From assembly GCA_002477595.1 (NCBI GenBank), contig DLQN01000051.1:1-7724 (forward strand): a stretch of DNA of 7,724 nucleotides, in the 5' to 3' direction. Shown in pieces: positions 1-6,853 of this stretch. Under the pieces are notes generated by a model, which was not told the origin of the DNA, made no database searches, and was given only the letters and a program-made list of their open reading frames with translations. A program made the translations under genes and the position numbers. Each line of letters begins with the position of its first letter. The stretch's first letter is position 1. Source of the DNA: Roseivirga sp. UBA7431. GTDB taxonomy: Bacteria; Bacteroidota; Bacteroidia; Cytophagales; Cyclobacteriaceae.

Positions 1-3000
1 TGCCTTAGCACAACGAAAAAAGGGCAAAAAAGCAGAGAAAGACCAAGTGGAAGATCCTCTCAAAGGAGTTTCGCTAGGAACTATGGCTTTCAGAAGCATC
101 GGGCCGGCACTGACCTCAGGCCGTATTGCAGATATCGCAGTTAACCCAGACAACTCCAATGAATTCTATGTAGCGGCTGCCGCGGGTGGCGTATGGAAAA
201 CGACCAATGCCGGGACCACATTCGAGCCTATCTTCGAAAATTATGGCAGTTATTCCATTGGTTCATTGGCCATGGACCCCAATAACCATAGTGTGCTTTG
301 GGTTGGAACTGGTGAAAACAATAATCAACGCTCCGTTTCATATGGTGACGGTGTCTACAAATCTGTCGATGGAGGAGCCTCCTTTAAAAAGGTTGGACTT
401 GATAACTCTGAACATATCGGGATGATTAAAGTAGATCCACGAAACTCCGATGTCGTCTATGTTGCGGCAACTGGCCCGCTTTGGAGTGCTGGAGGAGACA
501 GAGGCCTCTACAAAACCACTGATGGGGGTAAGACCTGGGAGAAGGTATTAGAAATTAGTGAGCATACGGGTGTCAATGAAATACACTTAGACCCAAGAAA
601 TCCAGATGTTCTTTATGCCACTGCACACCAAAGAAGGCGTAGACAATGGACATACCTGGGAGGTGGGCCTGAGTCAGGAATTTACAAATCGACTGATGCC
701 GGTGCCAACTGGGAAAAGGCTAACAAAGGACTACCTGGCGGAGATAAAGGGCGAATTGGTATGGCCATTTCTCCAGTAGATCCAGAAGTCATTTATGCTG
801 TGGTTGAAGCCCAGTCAGGACAAGGTGGCTTTTATAAAAGCACCAATCGTGGCGCATCATGGCAAAAAATGAGTGGAACATCCACAAGTGGAAATTACTA
901 CCAAGAAGTTGTAGCTGATCCGGTTGATGTTGATAGGGTCTATTTACTCAACACCTTTACCTTAGTCACTACAGATGGCGGTAAGACTTTCAATAATTTG
1001 GGTGAGCAAAGTAAACACTGGGATAATCATGCCATATGGATTGCCCCAAGCAACAATAAGCATTTACTCGAAGGTGGTGATGGTGGCGTCTATGAATCCT
1101 TCGACCAAGGTCAAACTTGGAAGTTTTTCACCAACCTACCTCTCACACAGTTTTATAAAGTATCTGTCGACAATGCTGAGCCATTCTATAATGTAATGGG
1201 TGGTACGCAAGACAATTATAGTCTTCATGGCCCTTCTCAAACAGTCAGTCAACATGGTATTGTCAGTAGCGACTGGATAGTAACGCAAGGGGGTGACGGA
1301 TTCGAATCTGTTCCTGACCCTGTGGATGACAACATTGTTTACGCACAGTATCAAAATGGAGGCCTTATTCGTTTCGACCGCAAAAGTGGTGAAGGCGTAA
1401 CTATTGTTCCAAGACCTCGAAAAGGAGAGAAGGCGTACAACTTTAACTGGGATGCACCATTGATGGTGAGCCCACACGACCACAAAACACTCTACTACGC
1501 TGCAAACAAGCTATTCAAAAGCACGGATAGGGGAGATTCTTGGACGGTAATTAGCGGAGAACTCGATCAAGATATTGATAGAAACCTTCTCCCAATTATG
1601 GGAAAAATATGGCCAATGGATGCAGTGGCTAAGAACAGTTCAACTTCAAGGTATGGCGCAGCAGTTTCATTAGACGAATCAAGGCTTCAAAAAGGGCTGT
1701 TGTATGTAGGATCTGATGATGGGCAAATTAGTGTCTCGGAAGATGACGGAAAGACTTGGAGACAAGTCAACCGTTTCGATGGCGTTCCTGAAAACACATA
1801 TGTTTACGACTTAATTGCCTCTAAACATGATGCAAATACGGTCTACGCAGCATTCAACAACCACAAAAGCGGAGATTTTAACCCTTATGTCCATGTCAGT
1901 AATGATAAAGGACAGACTTGGAAAAGTATAAGCGCCAACCTGCCTAAAGGGGCTGTATATGCTTTAGAGCAAGACCACATCAATGAGAACATCCTCTTTG
2001 CTGGAACGGAATATGGTGTTCATGTTTCTATTAATGGTGGAACAAGTTGGACCCCATTGAAAGCTGGCTTACCAACGATCAATGTTCGTGATATGGCTAT
2101 TCAAGAAAGGGAAAATGACCTAGCGCTGGCTACATTCGGTAGAGGGTTTTACATCCTTGATAACTACAGTCCACTCAGAGAGCTAGCAGATAAAGCAACT
2201 GAAAAGGACGCACACGTTTTTGCTATCAAAGAGGCGCTTCTGTTTAATACATGGACCCCCCTGGGAAGCCTTGGCTCTAGAGAAAAGGGCTTTCAAGGAG
2301 AAACTTTCTATACCGCCAATAACCCTAAAAAGGGCGCAGTCATCAGGTATTGGTTAAAAGATAGCCCAACATCGCTCAAGGCAGAAAGACAAAAAAAGGA
2401 AAACGAAGCCTTTAAAAATGGCGCGGCCATACCATATCCTACAGTTGAGGCCTATAAAGCAGAGCAAGACGAACAGCCTAGTTTCTTAATCTTCACGATA
2501 AAGGATCAAAGCGGAGAAGTCATCAGTGAAATAAGAAAAGCTACGAGCAAAGGTATGAACGAAGTAGTTTGGGACTTGACCTATATGAGCTTTGGGCAAG
2601 TAAACATCAGACAAGCCAATCAAATGCAAAGCTTGCCTTCTTCAAATGTCTATGTAGTACCAGGCAATTATAGTGTTACAATGAGTCAAAATGTGGGGGG
2701 CGTGGTAACAGACTTGACAAGTGCGGTTAGCTTCAAGGTTAGCGAGCTCAACAACCGAACCCTTCCAGCAAGTGACTGGGCAACGATGACAGTGTTCAAA
2801 AAGAAGGCCGTTAAGCTAGTCAATGCAATCAATGCGACCCAAAGTGTATTAGGACAACTCAACACAAAAATCCAAGGCTATAAAGCCGTAGTTAAGGGAT
2901 TGCCAGCTAAAGAGTCTGCTGACTTATTCTCAGAAATACGCCAACTAGAAGAGAAGTTAATCACCGTTCGTCAATTATTGAATGGCGATCAAACACCAAA

Positions 3001-3250
3001 TCGATTGGATATAGACGGAGAGTACAGCACATCAAATAGAGCTCAAAATGCCATTTATGACATCCTCGGCTCAAACTCAAACGTAACTGGAACTTCAGAG
3101 CGAAACTATGAAACCGCCTCCTCAGAGTTTGCGCCTATCCTTCAGGCTGTGAAGGACATTCATAACAAGTTTGAATTAATGGATCTAAAATTGGGAAATC
3201 AGTCAGCACTGCCATTATTACCAGGCGCATTACCAAACTGGAAAAAGTAA
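1..3250 (+). CDS. Exported sortilin/VPS10-like Asp-box beta-propeller protein (5' end outside window)
   Basis: The reading frame is open from base 2, so the gene starts upstream. The first codons read A-L-A-Q followed by a Lys-rich stretch, which looks like the end of a signal peptide with cleavage after ALA; the in-frame GTG at 47 is therefore probably not the start. Numbering from that GTG as residue 1, at least eleven Asp-box motifs (S/T-x-D/N-x-G-x-T/S-W/F) lie near residues 52, 106, 157, 215, 265, 308, 351, 492, 564, 618 and 661, the signature of BNR/VPS10 propellers. Residues about 816-844 resemble a FlgD-type Ig-like strand pattern ending in W-D-L, and about 918-980 is charged and helical. 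No C-terminal sorting domain is visible; the protein ends in N-W-K-K. Such proteins of about 1050-1100 residues are common in Bacteroidota and often labelled glycosyl hydrolase, but I see no sialidase catalytic motif. A ligand-binding extracytoplasmic role is inferred; the substrate is unknown. Confidence 0.9.
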   Translation, partial: ALAQRKKGKKAEKDQVEDPLKGVSLGTMAFRSIGPALTSGRIADIAVNPDNSNEFYVAAAAGGVWKTTNAGTTFEPIFENYGSYSIGSLAMDPNNHSVLWVGTGENNNQRSVSYGDGVYKSVDGGASFKKVGLDNSEHIGMIKVDPRNSDVVYVAATGPLWSAGGDRGLYKTTDGGKTWEKVLEISEHTGVNEIHLDPRNPDVLYATAHQRRRRQWTYLGGGPESGIYKSTDAGANWEKANKGLPGGDKGRIGMAISPVDPEVIYAVVEAQSGQGGFYKSTNRGASWQKMSGTSTSGNYYQEVVADPVDVDRVYLLNTFTLVTTDGGKTFNNLGEQSKHWDNHAIWIAPSNNKHLLEGGDGGVYESFDQGQTWKFFTNLPLTQFYKVSVDNAEPFYNVMGGTQDNYSLHGPSQTVSQHGIVSSDWIVTQGGDGFESVPDPVDDNIVYAQYQNGGLIRFDRKSGEGVTIVPRPRKGEKAYNFNWDAPLMVSPHDHKTLYYAANKLFKSTDRGDSWTVISGELDQDIDRNLLPIMGKIWPMDAVAKNSSTSRYGAAVSLDESRLQKGLLYVGSDDGQISVSEDDGKTWRQVNRFDGVPENTYVYDLIASKHDANTVYAAFNNHKSGDFNPYVHVSNDKGQTWKSISANLPKGAVYALEQDHINENILFAGTEYGVHVSINGGTSWTPLKAGLPTINVRDMAIQERENDLALATFGRGFYILDNYSPLRELADKATEKDAHVFAIKEALLFNTWTPLGSLGSREKGFQGETFYTANNPKKGAVIRYWLKDSPTSLKAERQKKENEAFKNGAAIPYPTVEAYKAEQDEQPSFLIFTIKDQSGEVISEIRKATSKGMNEVVWDLTYMSFGQVNIRQANQMQSLPSSNVYVVPGNYSVTMSQNVGGVVTDLTSAVSFKVSELNNRTLPASDWATMTVFKKKAVKLVNAINATQSVLGQLNTKIQGYKAVVKGLPAKESADLFSEIRQLEEKLITVRQLLNGDQTPNRLDIDGEYSTSNRAQNAIYDILGSNSNVTGTSERNYETASSEFAPILQAVKDIHNKFELMDLKLGNQSALPLLPGALPNWKK

Positions 3251-3253
3251 TCC

Positions 3254-3294
3254 TTAGATACAAAGGTGGCTTGGTGAGCCACCTTTGTATCTAA
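3254..3294 (+). terminator. Perfect 18-bp hairpin after the propeller gene, probable terminator
   Basis: The arms at 3254-3271 (TTAGATACAAAGGTGGCT) and 3277-3294 are exact reverse complements around the 5-nt loop TGGTG. The hairpin starts 4 nt after the stop codon of the propeller gene. No T-run follows the right arm (next bases TCTAGCGAAC), so it is not a textbook intrinsic terminator. Its position and stability still make transcript termination or 3'-end protection the likeliest role. Confidence 0.65.
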
Positions 3295-3393
3295 TCTAGC
3301 GAACAGTCCGTTTAAGCATTATAAACTTTCTATTCAAATAAAGTGTTTAACGTATGTATATACCGCTACAGGCATAATGCTTTTTGTGGTTCG

Positions 3394-3438
3394 ATTTACA
3401 GAAGATTGCATGTGAAACACCGTGTTTGTGCTGTAAAT
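3394..3438. repeat. Nested inverted repeat in the gap before the TPR gene
   Basis: The outer arms ATTTACAG (3394-3401) and CTGTAAAT (3431-3438) are exact 8-bp complements. Inside them AAACAC (3415-3420) pairs with GTGTTT (3422-3427) around one base, so at least one pair must open to form a hairpin loop. The 13-nt versus 3-nt bulge between the two stems makes the whole fold only moderately stable. It could be an operator or a structured leader element, or chance in AT-rich DNA. Confidence 0.3.
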
Positions 3439-3458
3439 TTAAAATTATTCTATTTTTC
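3425..3458 (+). promoter_or_regulatory. Possible Bacteroidota-type promoter for the TPR-yjjX pair
   Basis: TTTG at 3425-3428 and TATTTTTC at 3451-3458 resemble the -33 (TTTG) and -7 (TAnnTTTG) elements of the primary sigma factor in Bacteroidota. The -7 match lacks the final G and the 22-nt spacing is slightly long. The site lies about 60 nt upstream of the TTG start and after the upstream hairpin, where a promoter is expected. This is weak sequence matching only. Confidence 0.2.
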
Positions 3459-3494
3459 GTTTAATAGATAGTAAGTAGTAAAAGCCTTAAATTT

Positions 3495-3521
3495 ATGGCG
3501 CGCGCTGAGCTGAATAATTGA
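3495..3521 (+). promoter_or_regulatory. Possible 8-codon leader ORF overlapping the TPR gene start
   Basis: An ATG at 3495 opens a mini-frame M-A-R-A-E-L-N-N that stops at TGA 3519-3521. That TGA overlaps the proposed TTG start (3518-3520) as TTGA, the arrangement seen when translation of one frame is coupled to the next. It could help initiation at a weak TTG codon that lacks a Shine-Dalgarno sequence. A frame this short arises easily by chance, so this is tentative. Confidence 0.2.
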
Positions 3522-4657
3522 AATATTTAGTCTTTATACTAATATTCTTCTTTTCTGAGAAAGCTACTTCTCAGGACCTAATTTCTGTTGCCTCTACTTT
3601 CTTAAACGATAAGAACTATATCGAGGCAAAATCGTCCATTGATGAAGCCTTTGCCCTAAAAACCATTGTTGACAACCCTGGTGCTTGGTTCATGAAGGCA
3701 CGAATCTATCATGAAATTTTCCTTTCTAAGGACCGGAGCTTAGATCGGCTTAAAGAGAATAAAAGTGAGTTTGTCAAGACAATAGTGGAGGCCTATAATA
3801 AAACCATTACTCTCTCTGTACGCACCAGTAACTTCAATGTTTTAGCAAAAAACCAAATTGAGATTCTTTGGGCTTATGGTATAAATGAGGGCCAGCGACT
3901 ATTTCAGGCACAGTCATTTGATAAAGCCATAGCAGCATTTGAAATAGCAAAAATCACAAAACCTGGCGAATCGAGGTCATATATTTCAGCAGCAGTAAGT
4001 GCTTTATATGCGGGAAAATATCAATTAGCGGTGGACTATTACATGGCTGTAAAAGACATCGATGTACTTCCTAGAGATGGTTATGATGGTCTTATATTAG
4101 CTAAAAGAAACCTTCGCGTTTCAGATCAAAACCTGATTGAAGTTGTGGGTGATGCTCGTTTTGAATACCCCAATCATATCCCTTTTATTATCGAAGAGGT
4201 TAGAACGCTTATTAGACTTGACCGATTAAATGAGGCTGAATCAGTTCTCAATATTGCAATCAAAAGGAATCCAAATGAGTCTAGCTTGGTATTAAGGCAA
4301 GCAGATTTATTCGATATAATTTTCAAAGACGCCTACATTAATGGTGAGCCAGAAAGATCTGAGCGTTATTTTGAAATGGCCGCTACCAATTACGAACGCT
4401 TTCTGAATGGAAACCCAACTCACTTTGCTGCCAACTACAACTATGCGGTAATGATCAACCTGATGAGCAACGAGGAATATGAGATGAGAGGTGACGAAAG
4501 CCAAGATATTGGTCACGATTGGACTCGAAAAGCACTTCCTTTTATGGAGAAAGCCTGGGAGGTTAAGTCTGGAGATGTCAAAGTGCTCGAAGCCCTTAGC
4601 GTTTTCTACAAACGACTCAAAATGGACGATAAACTTGCCGCCTTAAATGGAAATTAA
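3518..4657 (+). CDS. Exported tetratricopeptide-repeat (TPR) protein
   Basis: The 379-residue product begins M-K-Y-L-V-F-I-L-I-F-F-F and has a signal peptide ending near residue 19 (A-T-S-Q). No Cys follows, so it is not an obvious lipoprotein. The start is TTG at 3518; it is chosen because it places a Lys and the hydrophobic stretch exactly at the N-terminus. The rest is alpha-helical with TPR-like helix pairs: about 20-48 and 54-70, 126-182 (clearest, with F-D-K-A-I-A-A-F-E-I-A and a following G-K-Y-Q-L-A-V-D-Y-Y), 222-265, and 283-315. The tail at about 336-376 also fits a helix pair. TPR arrays bind other proteins, so a periplasmic or envelope scaffold is the likely role; no catalytic motif is seen and the partner is unknown. 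Its last 11 bases overlap yjjX, which implies co-transcription. Confidence 0.85.
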   Translation: MKYLVFILIFFFSEKATSQDLISVASTFLNDKNYIEAKSSIDEAFALKTIVDNPGAWFMKARIYHEIFLSKDRSLDRLKENKSEFVKTIVEAYNKTITLSVRTSNFNVLAKNQIEILWAYGINEGQRLFQAQSFDKAIAAFEIAKITKPGESRSYISAAVSALYAGKYQLAVDYYMAVKDIDVLPRDGYDGLILAKRNLRVSDQNLIEVVGDARFEYPNHIPFIIEEVRTLIRLDRLNEAESVLNIAIKRNPNESSLVLRQADLFDIIFKDAYINGEPERSERYFEMAATNYERFLNGNPTHFAANYNYAVMINLMSNEEYEMRGDESQDIGHDWTRKALPFMEKAWEVKSGDVKVLEALSVFYKRLKMDDKLAALNGN

Positions 4658-5177
4658 AGTGATCGTGGGTTCAAAGAACCCTGTAAAAATCAACTGTACC
4701 TTATTAGCCTTTCAAAAAGTATTTCCAAACGATCTCATTAAAGTTGAAGGCGTTTCAGTCCCTTCAGGTGTAGCCGATCAACCGATGTCTGACCGTGAGA
4801 CACATCAAGGCGCTGTAAACAGGACGCAGAAAGCAAAAGAAGCTCATCCTTCTGCCCAGTATTGGGTGGGCATTGAAGGTGGTATTGAAGACGGCAACAC
4901 AGGCATGGAAGCCTTTGCTTGGGTAACTATATTATCAGACAAGCAAAAAGGTCAAGCCAGAACAGCAACTTTCCAGCTCCCTCCAAAAATTCAAGAATTG
5001 GTGCGCCAAGGTATTGAACTCGGTGAAGCTGATGATATGGTTTTCGACCGAAAGAACTCCAAACAGTCCAATGGTGCAGTTGGTATTCTTACTAATGATC
5101 TGATAGGTCGTTCAGCCTATTATGAACCTGCAGTCGTTTTAGCACTAATCCCCTTTTTACATCCCGCCTTATATTAA
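4647..5177 (+). CDS. yjjX: Inosine/xanthosine triphosphatase, YjjX family
   Basis: This 176-residue protein is close to the usual family length (about 170-180). It hydrolyses ITP and XTP, which removes deaminated purine nucleotides before they enter DNA or RNA; this activity is known for E. coli YjjX and is transferred here by similarity. Family motifs in order are G-S-K-N-P-V-K (8-14), the phosphate-loop-like N-terminus; S-G-V-A-D-Q-P-M-S-D-R-E-T (40-52); V-G-I-E-G-G-I-E (74-81); A-R-T-A-T-F-Q-L-P-P (104-113); E-L-G-E-A-D-D (124-130); and N-S-K with G-A-V-G-I-L-T (137-149). There is no signal peptide, so it is cytosolic. The ATG at 4647 lies inside the end of the TPR gene with no Shine-Dalgarno sequence, which suggests translational coupling. 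A housekeeping enzyme behind an exported TPR protein is probably a shared transcript and not a shared pathway. Confidence 0.93.
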   Translation: MEIKVIVGSKNPVKINCTLLAFQKVFPNDLIKVEGVSVPSGVADQPMSDRETHQGAVNRTQKAKEAHPSAQYWVGIEGGIEDGNTGMEAFAWVTILSDKQKGQARTATFQLPPKIQELVRQGIELGEADDMVFDRKNSKQSNGAVGILTNDLIGRSAYYEPAVVLALIPFLHPALY

Positions 5178-5204
5178 AAAAACCATCCTGATCATTCAGA
5201 ATGG
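5176..5204 (-). terminator. Terminator between convergent yjjX and M28 peptidase genes
   Basis: CCATCCTGA (5183-5191) pairs with TCAGAATGG (5196-5204) across the loop TCAT, with one C-A mismatch. The seven A bases at 5176-5182 become a T-run directly after the stem on the minus strand. It is therefore a good intrinsic terminator for the M28 transcript, about 20 nt past that gene's stop. On the plus strand the following bases (CTCTCTTTTC) are only partly T-rich, so it may also end the yjjX transcript, less efficiently. Confidence 0.65.
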
Positions 5205-5226
5205 CTCTCTTTTCTATCTGTAGAGT

Positions 5227-6774
5227 CTATCTATTGGTGTTTAAACCGCTCTCAAATACTTTTGGTTTTCTTGGCATCTTCTGATCCATATTAGCCGTTT
5301 GCATCACCATGGTGGCAATGATTACTGCATTCTTTCTTAGATCTGCTGCCTGGAGTCTTTCAAATACATCCATGTTAGAGTGGTGCGTTCTTGTATTATA
5401 ATCTATTGGATCTTGAATAAACTGAAAGCCGGGTAGTCCAATCCCATCAAATGCTTGGTGATCCGTACCGCCAGTATTTCGAATCGTCACCGTATTTGCT
5501 CCCATGTCTTCGAAGGCGGTAAACCATTCTTGAAACAGTGGTCTCACAGCCTCATTACTCTGTAGGTAGATTCCTCTTACCGCTCCAGTACCATTATCCA
5601 TATTGTAGTAGGCTGAGAACTTTTCATGAGCCTTATTTGGTGCACCATTTTTCATGAAAGTGTTTTGAACATAGTTTCTAGACCCATACAGGCCCTGCTC
5701 TTCACCACTCCATAAGGCTATTCTTACGGTACGTTTTAAAGGAGTATTAGACTCTTTTAAAATTCTCATCACTTCCATCATAACGGCAGAACCTGCTGCG
5801 TTGTCCGTAGCACCGGTTCCGGCAAACCAAGAGTCCATATGTGCGCCTAGCATAACTACTTCATCCTTTAAACTAGGGTCAGTGCCTTCAATTTCTGCGA
5901 GGACATTATATCCTTGAAGATCCTTTGTCTGAAATTCCGTTTTGGTATCCGCTTCAACCATTACTGGCTCCCCTTTAATTGCTAACCTTACCATTCTATT
6001 GTAGTGCTCTGGTGCAATCTCCATTTCGGGAAGGGCATCTGGGTCCCTTCTTGCCCCATTTGAGGTAAAGAAAGTTCCTTGGCCTCCTCTACGTGTAGCA
6101 AGTACCATGGCCACTCCTTCGTCCTTAAAAAGTTGATATGCAGCATTTCTCAGGTTGGCGCTTCTTCTAAAGTCAGAGACTCTATTGGCTGAGAACTCGC
6201 TGTTGCCATTACTAACCCGAGCGCTCGTCATGTCTTCGAGCTGCTCATCTGTAAACCTCCTTGCGTCTGCCTCAAAGGTTGTAGTTGCCTCAACTGTAGT
6301 TGGTAGCATCACCACTTTTCCTGCGAGTTGTCCTTTATATTTAGCCAAATCAGATTCGTTTTGGATATTAACATAAACGACCTCCGCTGATAGCAAGCCA
6401 TTTGTACCTGGCGTCCAAGCCTTAGGAATACCAATAATTGCTTGGTAATAAGGTGCTGTCATAGCGAGATAAGATTTCTTCACATCCCAACCCGGGCCAA
6501 ATTCTCCCCAAGCCTCTACTTTTACATTTGTAAGGCCCCATTCCTTCATTTCTTTTGAAGTCCAATCATAGGCGTTTTTAAGTCCCGAAGACCCCGTCAA
6601 TCTTGGCCCAATTCTGTCCGTTAAATTCCAAGCGATATCCATCACCTGGCTATTATTTAACCCTTCATCTTTAATTTTATAAACCGCATTGTAGTCCACT
6701 TCCGTGTTTTGGAAAGCGAGGGCGGTGGTGCTCACAAAAAATAGGCCCGACAAAAATACACTTAGCTTCTTCAT
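5227..6774 (-). CDS. Exported M28-family zinc metallopeptidase with PA domain
   Basis: The product has 515 residues and a signal peptide M-K-K-L-S-V-F-L-S-G to A-L-A (1-20). The ATG at 6774 is chosen because an in-frame extension to 6882 would put 36 residues without export character in front of that signal and overlap the upstream gene. A PA-like (protease-associated) region spans about 125-285 and includes a polar insert at about 161-210. The M28 core holds the co-catalytic zinc residues expected from Aeromonas/Vibrio aminopeptidase: H312 and D314 in A-H-M-D-S, bridging D324 in T-D-N-A-A-G, catalytic E358 and ligand E359 in S-G-E-E-Q, D393 in N-M-D-N, and H465 in T-H-H-S-N-M-D. All are intact, so it should be active, probably as an aminopeptidase or carboxypeptidase on peptides outside the cytoplasm. 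Exact specificity cannot be read. It lies 79 bp downstream of the unrecognised gene on the same strand. Confidence 0.93.
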   Translation of the reverse strand: MKKLSVFLSGLFFVSTTALAFQNTEVDYNAVYKIKDEGLNNSQVMDIAWNLTDRIGPRLTGSSGLKNAYDWTSKEMKEWGLTNVKVEAWGEFGPGWDVKKSYLAMTAPYYQAIIGIPKAWTPGTNGLLSAEVVYVNIQNESDLAKYKGQLAGKVVMLPTTVEATTTFEADARRFTDEQLEDMTSARVSNGNSEFSANRVSDFRRSANLRNAAYQLFKDEGVAMVLATRRGGQGTFFTSNGARRDPDALPEMEIAPEHYNRMVRLAIKGEPVMVEADTKTEFQTKDLQGYNVLAEIEGTDPSLKDEVVMLGAHMDSWFAGTGATDNAAGSAVMMEVMRILKESNTPLKRTVRIALWSGEEQGLYGSRNYVQNTFMKNGAPNKAHEKFSAYYNMDNGTGAVRGIYLQSNEAVRPLFQEWFTAFEDMGANTVTIRNTGGTDHQAFDGIGLPGFQFIQDPIDYNTRTHHSNMDVFERLQAADLRKNAVIIATMVMQTANMDQKMPRKPKVFESGLNTNR

Positions 6775-6853
6775 ATCAATATTGGTTTTATTAAATATAA
6801 GAAGATGAATGAATCCCTGCTCAGAAAATAGTACGTAAGGGAAATAGTTGGGA

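Noticed and set aside
47..49. GTG as the real start of the propeller gene
   Set aside because: The frame continues open to the left edge and encodes an A-L-A-Q signal-peptidase site followed by a basic stretch, so the start lies upstream of the window.
1136..1483. 115-codon open frame on the minus strand inside the propeller gene
   Set aside because: It lies fully antisense to a strongly supported coding sequence, its translation looks like no protein family and it has no signal or spacing of its own.
3295..3517. Integron attC site or insertion-sequence remnant in the gap
   Set aside because: Inverted repeats are present, but I could not find paired attC core boxes, a target-site duplication or any transposase or integrase fragment.
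6824..6848. Direct repeat AAATAGT (6826-6832 and 6842-6848) upstream of the M28 gene as an operator
   Set aside because: Two imperfect 7-9 nt copies in an AT-rich 79-bp gap are easily due to chance, and no Bacteroidota promoter elements could be placed with confidence next to them.
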